This document shows, piece after piece, positions 7,901 to 15,410 of a DNA stretch of 58,371 bases (positions within the stretch are counted from its first letter, which is position 1; the number at the start of each line of letters is the position of its first letter). The stretch covers positions 1 to 58,371 of the forward strand of contig DATDBU010000037.1 of assembly GCA_036524675.1 (NCBI GenBank), written 5' to 3'. A program made the position numbers and the translations under genes. The notes under the pieces were generated by a model that did no database searches, was not told where the DNA came from, and saw nothing but the letters and a program-made list of their open reading frames with translations. The DNA is from DATDAW01 sp036524675. Lineage in GTDB: Bacteria > Verrucomicrobiota > Verrucomicrobiia > Chthoniobacterales > DASVRZ01.

Positions 7901-9153
7901 GCGAGCTTCGGCAAGACCGCCAGCCGTTCCGCGTCCCTACCGGAGCGCAGGAACGCGAGTAAAGCGTCGTCCACGTTCAGCGCCTCGTCCAACTGGAGCG
8001 ACCGCCCATGTTTCAGCCAGTGCAGCCATTTCGAATGACGGTCGTCCAGGCGCTCCCGGGCCGACTTTTGCGCTTCCCGCAACTCGGAAACTTCCTCCTG
8101 CAAACTGCGTTTTTTGCCGTCGAGCTCCGCGATTTTTGCGGCGCTCGGGTCGCGGCCGATCTCGAAACGAACTTCGCGGAGCGTTTCTTCGACCCGCCGC
8201 AATTCGTCCGTCGCTTCGTCGAATTTCCGCGAATCATCCGCGTGTTCGTCCTCCAGTCGCTGGATCTTTGCCGCCAGTTCATCCCGGCGTTCCACGGCTC
8301 GCCGTAGTCGCAGCGCACGACCGAGATGCTCCAGCACAGCTTCTTCGCGGCGGGAATTTTCAAAAATTTCGTGCTGTTCGCAGATCCGGCGCAGAAACGC
8401 CGCTTCGTCCTCCTGTTTCTCCAGCCGACGCCGCGTGTCGTCGTAAGCGCGCAACGCGATCCGCACGTCCTTCACGTCGAGCGGATTTTCCTCGAGAATA
8501 AAATCACGGATGAATTTCTCCACATTTTCCTCCGGCTCGAAAGCGATCGCCTTCGGAAACGTCCGGTGAAATGCCGCCGGATCGAAATTCAAATGCCGCT
8601 GCTGTGCCATCTCCGCCAGGTAATCTTCCTGGCGTGAAAAAATCGTGTCATGCCCGTATTCCCGCCTCAACCAGCGGCGGAAATCCTCGTTCGCCAACAT
8701 TTTCCCACCCGGCGCGACCTCACTGTAGTCCAACCGGTCCGGCACGAAAAAATACGTGTGAGACGGCTCCGCGTCCGGGCTCGAAAACTCCAAGCGGATG
8801 CCCCAGGTCTCGCGTTGCGGCTCCTTTCCGCGCTCTTTCGGACGCGTGAACTCCAGCGCGACCAGCGTCACGCCGCTCGACCGCAGAAAATGACGTTGCC
8901 CATTGCGCGTCTGGTTTGTGTCGGCGAGGCAATAACCGACCAGATCGCGACCGCGCGTTGTTCCTGTGCCTGCCGCCGCGCGATTGGCGCGCCAGTGTTT
9001 TCCCAGAAGCACGTATTGCAGCAGATCAAGCAGCACGGATTTTCCCGTGCCGAACGCGCCGGAAATGAGAACGTTATCGTTCACGTCGAAAATCTGACGG
9101 AATCCATACCAGTTCAGCGCGATGATCCGGGTGAGCGAGATGCGCTGGTTCAT
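4957..9153 (-). CDS. jetC-jetD: Wadjet JetC-JetD fusion: SMC-like ATPase joined to Toprim nuclease
   Basis: A 1,398-residue protein. Residues 1 to about 1,100 are a JetC/MukB-like SMC ATPase. Walker A GAFGTGKS is at 32-39, followed by long charged helical stretches typical of coiled-coil arms (about 230-430 and 620-900) with a hinge-like globular part between. The ABC signature LSGGENQ is at 1011-1017 and Walker B LGLVVMDEAF at 1045-1054. Residues from about 1,150 to 1,398 are the DUF2220 part of JetD: ERSLEIFGDEKRL at 1188-1200, Toprim Glu in IVENAST (E1244) and the Toprim DxD in FGDIDAAG (D1298, D1300). Canonical Wadjet systems encode JetC and JetD separately; JetD cleaves DNA extruded by JetABC. 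The DUF3322 arm that normally opens JetD is not evident. The frame is continuous without an internal stop. The start overlaps the jetB stop (ATGA). Confidence 0.88.
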   Translation of the reverse strand: MNQRISLTRIIALNWYGFRQIFDVNDNVLISGAFGTGKSVLLDLLQYVLLGKHWRANRAAAGTGTTRGRDLVGYCLADTNQTRNGQRHFLRSSGVTLVALEFTRPKERGKEPQRETWGIRLEFSSPDAEPSHTYFFVPDRLDYSEVAPGGKMLANEDFRRWLRREYGHDTIFSRQEDYLAEMAQQRHLNFDPAAFHRTFPKAIAFEPEENVEKFIRDFILEENPLDVKDVRIALRAYDDTRRRLEKQEDEAAFLRRICEQHEIFENSRREEAVLEHLGRALRLRRAVERRDELAAKIQRLEDEHADDSRKFDEATDELRRVEETLREVRFEIGRDPSAAKIAELDGKKRSLQEEVSELREAQKSARERLDDRHSKWLHWLKHGRSLQLDEALNVDDALLAFLRSGRDAERLAVLPKLAERFQEIWNAVRDLARPIEEEVKGILGSLLQIAKDLDSLEKGRAPGAFPLFQAVRQKLGDRVEQLGRLIEVRPDAERWWPALELFLGRNRWVLVTSDGRDYREALEILRRIPPGREAESLLNPGEVRQLRASPVEGSLFGKVEVAHPVARQYVEHLLGDVLCLETIEDMEASAAGRAITPEGAFKQIPLRRRLKSADGVELTLGHEGLQRMRAAKEKKQIELRSRQNVLDQRLNDIKAWLDLGKRSGLSDATLPDRATELPNLPKLESELGSIHETIQLLSTPEIEARQSQLNDLEREFKSLNSCVAVLGNQKASFELRLRPEQEGLQRAEDDQKQARFDTETSRVELSSRFGSILDTELDQRLAALRGGFPKWDACFEEIARLAREATTTSVAAMNKRNHERSQLADARDQHGNRRHPEYQHDFPVEDESNDAWAVRLRVLNTVELEKSRQLAADRKREWERRLEENVLNELNRRISDAQNTIRILDRYLSQPIGKFRYRLSQRRDMSGFPAIWRLLDSGLEPTDPLTAAIQGGETQRAREELMQAVDAPDQSNDRARRLLDYRNYHRYDIEMIPADHPEAPPISLGRSGKNLSGGENQAPFFISMLAAFRRVYDRGDRLSARSHRLGLVVMDEAFSKLSGDGIEDCLALARSFQFDDARLVSAVERYDAEADARSLAADGWLELKFVSRRPHLIDRAILRLEAEPRWHEAFGFVVPTDDEARRIRDHDWTPEMEFVRDRRLNLAFDELKKLDDFFRHGGRSRILTPIKERSLEIFGDEKRLDALIGGSTLFQKGLTPAMLACFQVAEPLGWQRGPKPSAPILIVENASTWDSYARWNQSSEAFSAIVYGRGKVIVDAISRLSDIFKEIGGIRPVYYFGDIDAAGLQIPQIASRRAVRHFSLPPIFAHLESYRWLLAAKDKAVPYESSQILTEANYAWLDNLADPVREILNAGKRLAQEHIGWELLKNTEIGENCRHRDV

Positions 9154-9776
9154 GCGGCGGATTCCCCTTCCGGCGCGGCGTTTGGCTGATAAAGGGCGGC
9201 CTGCTGTTCCCAGGCGGCGGCATTTTCAAAAGGGATCACGCGGCTCAGCGTGGGCAATATTTCCACCTGCGATTCCCCGAATTGCGCCGGATCGTCGTGG
9301 CGTCGCAGCCGGAGTAAACGGCGGGCGCGCAACGTGCCGAGCATGGCGGTGAGCTGCGTCTCGGTCGGCGGTTCGATGGACTCGAAATACAGTTTCAGCC
9401 GTTCCCAAATTTCGTTCACCGTCACGACAACCGTCTCCACGGGACGCTCCAGGCGCACGTCGTCATACATTCGCCAGAGCGTCAAAACGAGCAGCGTTTC
9501 CGCCTTGCTGAAACGCGCCAGCAACCCGCAATCGCCCGGCACGGGACGCAGATAAAACAGCGGACGATCCGGATCGGCGCCGAGCTCCAGATGCAATGGA
9601 GCGAAATATTCCGCCAGTTCACGCTGGTATTCGCGCGCCAGCAAATACAGCGAACGATCCCGCCCGGCGTCGCCAAGCAGCGCGCCGTGACCCAGCAATT
9701 CCGTCAAAATATCCGAAATAGCGTCGCGATCATCGCCGGGAATGTGTTGCCAGAAAGAAGGCCAGGGAAGGGACAT
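9150..9776 (-). CDS. jetB: Wadjet protein JetB (DUF4194, MukE-like)
   Basis: A 208-residue DUF4194-type protein corresponding to MukE/MksE, the winged-helix kite subunit of the SMC complex. Family-like features are the helical N-terminal half with LLAREYQRELAEYFAPL, the core ARFSKAETLLVLTLWRMYDD, then VVVTVNEIWERLKLYF and a C-terminal winged-helix-like segment (MLGTLRARRLLRLRR, then EILPTLSRVIPFENAAAW). It overlaps the downstream jetCD by 4 bases and lies 15 bases after jetA, so the three genes form a tight operon with the canonical order A-B-C(D). It would bridge JetA and the JetC heads. Confidence 0.85.
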   Translation of the reverse strand: MSLPWPSFWQHIPGDDRDAISDILTELLGHGALLGDAGRDRSLYLLAREYQRELAEYFAPLHLELGADPDRPLFYLRPVPGDCGLLARFSKAETLLVLTLWRMYDDVRLERPVETVVVTVNEIWERLKLYFESIEPPTETQLTAMLGTLRARRLLRLRRHDDPAQFGESQVEILPTLSRVIPFENAAAWEQQAALYQPNAAPEGESAA

Positions 9777-9791
9777 GCGTGGACTGATTTG

Positions 9792-11276
9792 TCACGAAAG
9801 CCGCTCGATGGCGAGCCGTTCGACAAACCATTCGCCTTCGGAATCGCGCGGAATCCGTTCCGGCTCGGTGCCGAAATCCTCCCGCGCGGCGGTGACGCGC
9901 CATCGCAGCGGCTTGCCGGAACCGCCCGCAAGCCCACGATCGAAAGCCAGCACGGCGAGCAAATCCAGGAAATCGTCCTCACCCCGAAGCCGCAGATTTT
10001 CCGAGGAAACCCGGTCGCCTTTGGCGGGCAAATGCTGTTCGATGAGCCGCACGGCCCGTTGCGGGGTGAGGACGTTCAAGTTGCGGCGGCGGATTTCCTC
10101 CAGGGCCGTTTCTGCGTCGCCTCCATCGAGCGGGGCTTCGATCGATAAATCGACCGGCGGCCGTTTCTTCCGCGAAAGCGCAAGGGAATCCGCGCCAAAA
10201 AAAACCTCCGTCTCCGTGGAAAGCAGCTCCATGCCGGGCAGATTCGCCAGATCGGCAAAAGACCGGCGGGCGTGTTCGCGCGCGGCGGTCTCGAGGTAAG
10301 TCTTGACCTGCTCGGGACGCCGTCCGCGCATTTCCGTCTGATAATGGTAACGCGCCGCCGAGAGCCGGCTGAAATCGGCCATACGTCCGTCGATGGCGCG
10401 TTGTTTCACTGGGATGCCCGCGAGATGGCGCTCGAGCCGCACGAGCCAGTTTTCCGCCTCAGCGTAGGCTTCCGTTTCATCGATTTTCAAGTGCCGCGCC
10501 AGGCCTTCGGCCAAGCGCTGCTTGGTGAACGGATCGTAAAGCGCCTCCTGCACACGAGTCCGGGCCAGATTCAAGCGCGGCGGTAATCCGGCCTCCTGCA
10601 GCGCGTCGTAGCAGACCATGTGATCGCCCGCATGAAATTCGACCAGGAATCGCTCCAGCGTTTCCTTCGCTGATTCGCTCGCCTGTTGCGCCGCCTCGTG
10701 ACCCAAAATCAACGACTCGACCGCGTGCATTTGTTCTTCCGCCCGGCCCGCACGCTCCAGCAAATCCTTGACCGTTTGCCGCATCTCGCCCGGATCAAGC
10801 CGGTTCGGATCCAGTGCATCCTCCGCGAGCAAATCGCGGCAAAGCGACCGCAAAGTCGCGGCGAAATCCTTCAATTCCGCGGGACGATCCTCGGCCAGTT
10901 CCCGCAGCAACCGCACGAGCCGGCGGAGATGCGGCGATATCAAAATATGACGCTCGTCCAGGCTCGGTTGACGCGATTCGATCCAGCGGGCTTCGAGCAG
11001 TTTGTTGAAAAACTGTCCCGCGCGCTGGGAAAAATCGCGCAATTGCCCGCCTTCGTCGGCGTCCAGTTGGACATCCGGGTGCTCCATCAACACCTCGCGA
11101 ATAATCAACCGCGCATCGGCAAACCCAATCTGCCCGCTTTCGTCCGCCACGGTCATCAACCGGTCCACGCAATCGACATAAACCGCCGCCGTCGGCCGGC
11201 TCAACGGCCGGAAAAACCCGCCGTTGAACAACGGAGCCAGTTTCCAGCCCAGGCTGTGCGCATGTTCATTGGGCAT
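9792..11276 (-). CDS. jetA: Wadjet protein JetA (kleisin-like, MukF/MksF counterpart)
   Basis: A 494-residue protein at the head of the jet operon. The N-terminus (LFNGGFFRPLSRPTAAVYV, then ARLIIREVLMEH and RWIESRQPSLDERHILISPH) has the winged-helix dimerisation layout of JetA/MukF kleisins. The middle (about 110-330) is strongly helical. The C-terminal part (about 400-494) would contact the ATPase head. The N-terminus resembles the DUF5716 JetA group more than DUF3375, which points to a type II-like system, but I cannot settle the type by eye. Its role would be to link the two JetC heads in the loop-extruding complex. It starts 84 bases after the ywgA-like stop. By eye its G+C is clearly higher than that of the ywgA-like gene. 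Confidence 0.78.
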   Translation of the reverse strand: MPNEHAHSLGWKLAPLFNGGFFRPLSRPTAAVYVDCVDRLMTVADESGQIGFADARLIIREVLMEHPDVQLDADEGGQLRDFSQRAGQFFNKLLEARWIESRQPSLDERHILISPHLRRLVRLLRELAEDRPAELKDFAATLRSLCRDLLAEDALDPNRLDPGEMRQTVKDLLERAGRAEEQMHAVESLILGHEAAQQASESAKETLERFLVEFHAGDHMVCYDALQEAGLPPRLNLARTRVQEALYDPFTKQRLAEGLARHLKIDETEAYAEAENWLVRLERHLAGIPVKQRAIDGRMADFSRLSAARYHYQTEMRGRRPEQVKTYLETAAREHARRSFADLANLPGMELLSTETEVFFGADSLALSRKKRPPVDLSIEAPLDGGDAETALEEIRRRNLNVLTPQRAVRLIEQHLPAKGDRVSSENLRLRGEDDFLDLLAVLAFDRGLAGGSGKPLRWRVTAAREDFGTEPERIPRDSEGEWFVERLAIERLS

Positions 11277-11357
11277 GGCCAGCGGTTTTTACGTCACGCG
11301 GTTGGGGCAGGCGAGAAGGATGGCGCGCCAAGTCTCGGTCTCTAAACAGACAATTAT

Positions 11358-11391
11358 AACTCACTGCACCGTGTAACTCGCTGCACCGTGG
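11358..11391. repeat. 17-bp tandem duplication at the end of the ywgA-like gene
   Basis: Two adjacent 17-base copies, AACTCACTGCACCGTGT and AACTCGCTGCACCGTGG, differ at two positions. The stop codon of the ywgA-like gene (11361-11363) lies inside the first copy. The last residues of that protein (HGAASYTVQ) are therefore a product of the duplication. Confidence 0.8.
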
Positions 11392-11918
11392 CCCAGGGTT
11401 TGGTCATTTAACTCCAAAGCTGCCGCTCTATATTTTTCAAAATCACCCTCCAATTTCGGCTTTAAAGTACGAAATTGCTCTTCAAGCTCGTTGCCGGACC
11501 ATCCGACGTTTTGAAGAAAAACAACCGTGCTGATACCTTCGAGTTCGATAGCGGTTTTCAAATTCAGCTGACGTGCGAGATCGGTCCATTCCTCTTCATC
11601 TGACACCTTCAAATCTTCCAGGAGTCGTTTCATGGCAGGGCCAAGCTGAAAATGATAAATCGGGCTTCCAAATTGGGTTTGGAACGGCTCCTGAATGACA
11701 AGTTTCTCATCAGCCAGTTCATCCATTTCAGCCTTTAGATCGACAGAATACGGACCATAAAAAGAAAACTGAAAGCCATAGCCAAAGGGCACTTTGCCTA
11801 CGGCCTGTAACAGATGGACGATCTTCTGCAGTTTTTTCCGGCCCTGGATGCCACCAGTGATCAAGAGCAACTGACCAAGGCGGAGGACAGGGCTTATGGT
11901 GCGCGCGTTGGCTGACAT
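11361..11918 (-). CDS. YwgA-like protein
   Basis: A 185-residue protein resembling Bacillus YwgA. The segment GGIQGRKKLQKIVHLLQAVG at 22-41, then FSFYGPYSVDLKAEMDEL and the short strand YHFQLGP, matches the family pattern RKKLQKxxY plus FYGPYS. The fold is expected to be helical, with a winged-helix-like N-terminus. No catalytic residues are evident and the function is unknown. It overlaps the preceding HD gene by one base (TGATG), which implies translational coupling. In B. subtilis ywgA and the HD gene ywfO are also close neighbours, so the two probably work together. It is followed by jetA on the same strand. The G+C content is lower than in the jet genes. Confidence 0.72.
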   Translation of the reverse strand: MSANARTISPVLRLGQLLLITGGIQGRKKLQKIVHLLQAVGKVPFGYGFQFSFYGPYSVDLKAEMDELADEKLVIQEPFQTQFGSPIYHFQLGPAMKRLLEDLKVSDEEEWTDLARQLNLKTAIELEGISTVVFLQNVGWSGNELEEQFRTLKPKLEGDFEKYRAAALELNDQTLGHGAASYTVQ

Positions 11919-13270
11919 CAGGAAGGGTTTTCTGCTCTGGCAATAGCCGGTTTCACAGCTTCCGCCTGCTCGGGGAGATAGTAAAGACGGGCGATCGTTG
12001 GTTGTTCTTTACCTCCAAAGGCTTTGAAAAGGAATGAAAAATTTTCAACCTCCTCTGCCTTTGAATCCAAATTTCCGTCCGAAAGCAAAATCGGTTCCGT
12101 GAGCTTGTAGGATTTGAAACTGATCCAGTCTGTTACCCATTGGCCTTTTTCCGGACCGATGATCTCTGTCAAATGAGCCTTTAGACGCTCTTCGGCTTCC
12201 CTACTGCGAGCGATAGGTGCAGAAAACTCATGCCATAACATTGTTTTTTTTCTGTTCAGGAAGTTTTCAGCAAGGCGAGCCAGCAAGCTGAACGCTGTAT
12301 CAGTCTGGATGCTCCAAAGGCCCATGCTTCCGAGCATTGCAGTTTCATCCAGAAGCAGAAAGACCTTGTGACTTACATTGCCCTTTTCCTGGAAATACTC
12401 CTCTACGGCAGGCAGTGTCCCCTTGGGCAAACCGTCGCTGGCAGCAAGCCGGGTGGCCTCGGCAAATAAACAGAGCAAGTGCGCTTCCCAACGCCGGGTG
12501 TTGTTGTGAAAATACACCTGCATGCTCATGTGCAGGCGGGCAGCAGTGATTTGCTCTGCCGAATGAAGGCCGCGCTTCTTTTCGAGGCACAAACGACATC
12601 TCCCGGGACCGTTCCCTGGTTCAGATGTCTCCACTGGGTCCTGCCCCAGACACAGCGAATGAAGCACCCATTCGGCATCAAATTGACCATACCGCACCCC
12701 GGTCGCCGCCGCATCCCTGAGAATGTAGTCCATCCGGTCAGCATCGAGTTGGCTGCTGACGATATCCGTGAGAAACGGAACGGCGTGGCTTTTTGCAATA
12801 ATGCTCTGCACCTCCTTCGGATTGATCCAGTTCCTTTCGAGAATTTCCGGAACCGAACTTTCCGGTCCAGCAATCACGGACTGGCTTCGATCCTCGTGTT
12901 GTTTCCCGGCAGCGAACGCCCGCTCGCAGGCGTGGGAAAAGGGGCCATGCCCGGTATCATGCAGTAAAGCAGCGGCTTTTACGACCTTTGCCTTTTCGCG
13001 GATCAGATCGCAGATCCGCTTGTCCCCGCTATACCGCTCTTCCAGTTCGCGGAGCATCCGCTGCGCAAAATTCAGGACACCCAGACTGTGGGAAAAACGG
13101 CTGTGCTCCGCGCCATGATAAGTGACACCGCTCACGCCCAGTTGGCGGATGCGTCGCAGCCGCTGGAATTCCGGCGTGTCAATGAGATCCACGAGAAACT
13201 CGTCCTCGGGAGCAATAGCTATGAGACCATGAACCGGATCGCGGAAGACCCTGGGGCGAGCGTATGCCAT
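11918..13270 (-). CDS. HD-domain phosphohydrolase, YwfO/SAMHD1-like
   Basis: A 450-residue HD-superfamily protein. The N-terminus FRDPVHGLIAI is the hallmark of the dGTPase/SAMHD1-like branch. Metal ligands are visible: H in AEHSRFSHSLGV (about 56-65), HD in LLHDTGHGPFSH (H104, D105), and D in LDADRMDYILRD. Related enzymes hydrolyse deoxynucleoside triphosphates, and some limit phage replication by draining dNTPs; activity here is inferred from family only. It begins 6 bases after the thrS stop and overlaps the ywgA-like gene by one base, so thrS, HD and ywgA could be one transcript running into jetA. The C-terminal 200 residues are helical without a named domain. Confidence 0.85.
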   Translation of the reverse strand: MAYARPRVFRDPVHGLIAIAPEDEFLVDLIDTPEFQRLRRIRQLGVSGVTYHGAEHSRFSHSLGVLNFAQRMLRELEERYSGDKRICDLIREKAKVVKAAALLHDTGHGPFSHACERAFAAGKQHEDRSQSVIAGPESSVPEILERNWINPKEVQSIIAKSHAVPFLTDIVSSQLDADRMDYILRDAAATGVRYGQFDAEWVLHSLCLGQDPVETSEPGNGPGRCRLCLEKKRGLHSAEQITAARLHMSMQVYFHNNTRRWEAHLLCLFAEATRLAASDGLPKGTLPAVEEYFQEKGNVSHKVFLLLDETAMLGSMGLWSIQTDTAFSLLARLAENFLNRKKTMLWHEFSAPIARSREAEERLKAHLTEIIGPEKGQWVTDWISFKSYKLTEPILLSDGNLDSKAEEVENFSFLFKAFGGKEQPTIARLYYLPEQAEAVKPAIARAENPS

Positions 13271-13276
13271 TGGGGA

Positions 13277-15262
13277 TTACCCGCGCCGCTCTTTGATTGC
13301 AGCCAGAATATCCGCAATGACCTCGGCCCGCGGTTTCGCGCCGAGGTTGCCTTTGCCGTGGAGGCGGACGCTGACGGCGCCGGCTTCGAGGTCGCGGTTG
13401 CCGATGACGAGCATGGTGTGGACTTTTTTCTGCTCGGCGGCGGCGATTTTGGCTTTGATCGGGTCCGTGCCGGCGTCGAGTTTGACCCGGACACCTTGGG
13501 AGCGGAGTTCTTCGTGGATGGATTTCGCGTATTCGACCAGCTTGGGTTCGTCGCCGATGGGCAGGACGCGGACCTGTTCGGGCGCGAGCCAGAGCGGGAA
13601 GTTGCCGGCGTAATGTTCGATGAGGAAGCCGATGAAACGTTCGTGTGTTCCGAGCGGGGCGCGGTGGATGCACAACGGCGTTTTCTCCGTGTTGTCGCGA
13701 TCCTTGTAAACGAGGTCGAATTTTTTCGGGACGGCGAAGTCGACCTGGTTCGTGGCGAGCGTGAATTCGCGTCCGATGATGCTCCAGATCTGGATGTCGA
13801 TTTTCGGACCGTAAAACGCGGCTTCGTTCGGCACTTCGACAAACGGGGCGCCGCTGGCAACGAGGACGTCCCGGACCATTTTCTCCGTTTTCAGCCACAG
13901 CTCGGATTGATCGACAAATTTTTTGCCGAGTTGCGCCGGGTCGTGCGTGCTGAAGCGGAACTGGTAACGGTCGATGCCGAAGATTTTGAAATACTTCAAA
14001 TACATCTCGTTCACGGCGTGGAACTCCGACGCGAACTGTTCCTCCGTGCAATAGATGTGGGCGTCGTTCATCTGCATGGCGCGCACCCGCATGAGTCCGA
14101 AGAGCTCGCCCGATTGCTCGTAGCGATAGCAAGTGCCGTATTCGGCGAGACGCAAAGGCAGATCGCGATAACTGCGCGGCACCGCTCCGAAGAGCTTGTG
14201 GTGATGCGGGCAGTTCATGGCCTTAAGGTAGTAGCGGTGAACCGGCACTCCGGCCATCAGCAGGTAGAATAAAGCCCAAGCCTTGTCTAAATTTTCTCGC
14301 GTCTGCTGGTTCGCGCCGAATTGATCGAGTTTAATCTCGGGAAAGAGTTCATATAATTTCTTTTGGAAATCTTCACTAAGTGCTGGGTGATCCTCCTCTT
14401 TGACCGAGTCGGATATTAGCGACATCGGTGGAAACATCGACTCCGCGTAATACGGTAAATGCCCGCTCTTGAGATACATGTTTTCCCGCGCAATATGCGG
14501 CGTGCGTACGCGGTCGTAACCCGCCGCAAACTCCGTTTCCTTGGCCAGTTTTTCGAGTTCCTCGATGAGGACCGTGCCGTTCGGCAGCCAGAGCGGCAGG
14601 CCGGGGCCGACGTCGTCGTCGAAGCAGAAGAGCTCCATTTCGCGTCCGATCTTGCGGTGGTCGCGTTTTTTCGCCTCCTCGAGCAGTGCGAAATACTCGT
14701 CGAGTTGCGTCTTGTTCTTAAAAGCCGTGCCGTAGACGCGCTGGAGTTGGGGATTCTTTTCGTCGCCTTTGTAATAGGCGCTGGCGACACTGGTGAGCTT
14801 GAAGGCGCCGATGTTCCCCGTGCGCATGACGTGCGGGCCAGCGCAGAGATCGATGAAATCGCCATTTTTAAACAAGCTGATTTCTTCGCCTTCAGGGATG
14901 TTTTCGATGATGTCGCGCTTGAAAACGCTCTCAACAGGGCGCTCGGACAATCCTCCAAGGCGTCCGTTTTTCGCCAGGGCCAATGCTTCGTCGCGGCTGA
15001 CGACGACTTTCTCGAAGACTTGGTTTTCTTTAACGATCCGCTTCATCTCCGCTTCGATCTTTTCGAAATCCTCGGGCGTAATGCGGTGATCGAGCTGGAC
15101 GTCGTAGTAAAAACCGTTCTCCACGGGGGGACCGGCGGCGAATTGGGCTTCCGGCCAATACTTCAGGATCGCGGTCGCAAGAACGTGGGCGCAGGAGTGG
15201 CGGAGGCGTTCGAGATCCGTCATTTTTTGACGGTCGTCCAGGGTCTTGCGGTCGTCTGACAT
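13277..15262 (-). CDS. thrS: Threonyl-tRNA synthetase without TGS domain
   Basis: A 661-residue class II synthetase that charges tRNA-Thr. It has the editing domain near the N-terminus (HSCAHVL, DLCAGPHV), motif 2 (YRYEQSGELFGLMRVRAMQMNDAHIY in outline), the zinc Cys in LKAMNCPHHH, motif 3 (LCIHRAPLGTHERF) and a C-terminal anticodon-binding domain (PEQVRVLPIGDE to the end). The N-terminal TGS domain found in E. coli ThrS is absent. Between SMFPP and YYLKAMNCP there are about 60 residues where about 10-12 are usual, so a roughly 50-residue insertion sits in the catalytic domain. A GTG 33 bases upstream is also possible; the ATG at 15262 is preferred. An HD gene follows after 6 bases. Confidence 0.95.
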   Translation of the reverse strand: MSDDRKTLDDRQKMTDLERLRHSCAHVLATAILKYWPEAQFAAGPPVENGFYYDVQLDHRITPEDFEKIEAEMKRIVKENQVFEKVVVSRDEALALAKNGRLGGLSERPVESVFKRDIIENIPEGEEISLFKNGDFIDLCAGPHVMRTGNIGAFKLTSVASAYYKGDEKNPQLQRVYGTAFKNKTQLDEYFALLEEAKKRDHRKIGREMELFCFDDDVGPGLPLWLPNGTVLIEELEKLAKETEFAAGYDRVRTPHIARENMYLKSGHLPYYAESMFPPMSLISDSVKEEDHPALSEDFQKKLYELFPEIKLDQFGANQQTRENLDKAWALFYLLMAGVPVHRYYLKAMNCPHHHKLFGAVPRSYRDLPLRLAEYGTCYRYEQSGELFGLMRVRAMQMNDAHIYCTEEQFASEFHAVNEMYLKYFKIFGIDRYQFRFSTHDPAQLGKKFVDQSELWLKTEKMVRDVLVASGAPFVEVPNEAAFYGPKIDIQIWSIIGREFTLATNQVDFAVPKKFDLVYKDRDNTEKTPLCIHRAPLGTHERFIGFLIEHYAGNFPLWLAPEQVRVLPIGDEPKLVEYAKSIHEELRSQGVRVKLDAGTDPIKAKIAAAEQKKVHTMLVIGNRDLEAGAVSVRLHGKGNLGAKPRAEVIADILAAIKERRG

Positions 15263-15300
15263 ATTGTAAAAAGGAGCGGTGTGGCGGGCGGACACAGTTA

Positions 15301-15400
15301 CCCGAATTTTCGGGTTGCTCCACCGGAAAATGGATGCGCCAGGAGCGATCCTCGGATCGTCCCTGGCGTAAGTCTACAGCCCACTGGCGACGTCGTCGCC
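15301..15400. terminator. Cluster of three hairpins between thrS and phosphoglucomutase
   Basis: Three inverted repeats lie in the 100-base spacer. ACCCGAA pairs with TTCGGGT at about 15300-15316. A long one spans 15337-15368, with outer arms CGCCAGG and CCTGGCG and inner arms CGATCC/GGATCG. A third pairs GGCGAC with GTCGCC at about 15386-15400. There is no long U-run. The likely role is to end the phosphoglucomutase transcript (minus strand) before thrS; this is inference. Confidence 0.55.
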
Positions 15401-15410
15401 ACGTTCGCTC

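Noticed and set aside
9792..11276. JetA being a MukF or MksF of a chromosome-segregation system
   Set aside because: The Toprim nuclease part in the same operon points to Wadjet and not to MukBEF, which lacks it.
13088..14272. 394-codon plus-strand frame opposite thrS and the HD gene start
   Set aside because: Composition-driven mirror frame; its sequence is low-complexity in V, D, F and E with no motif.
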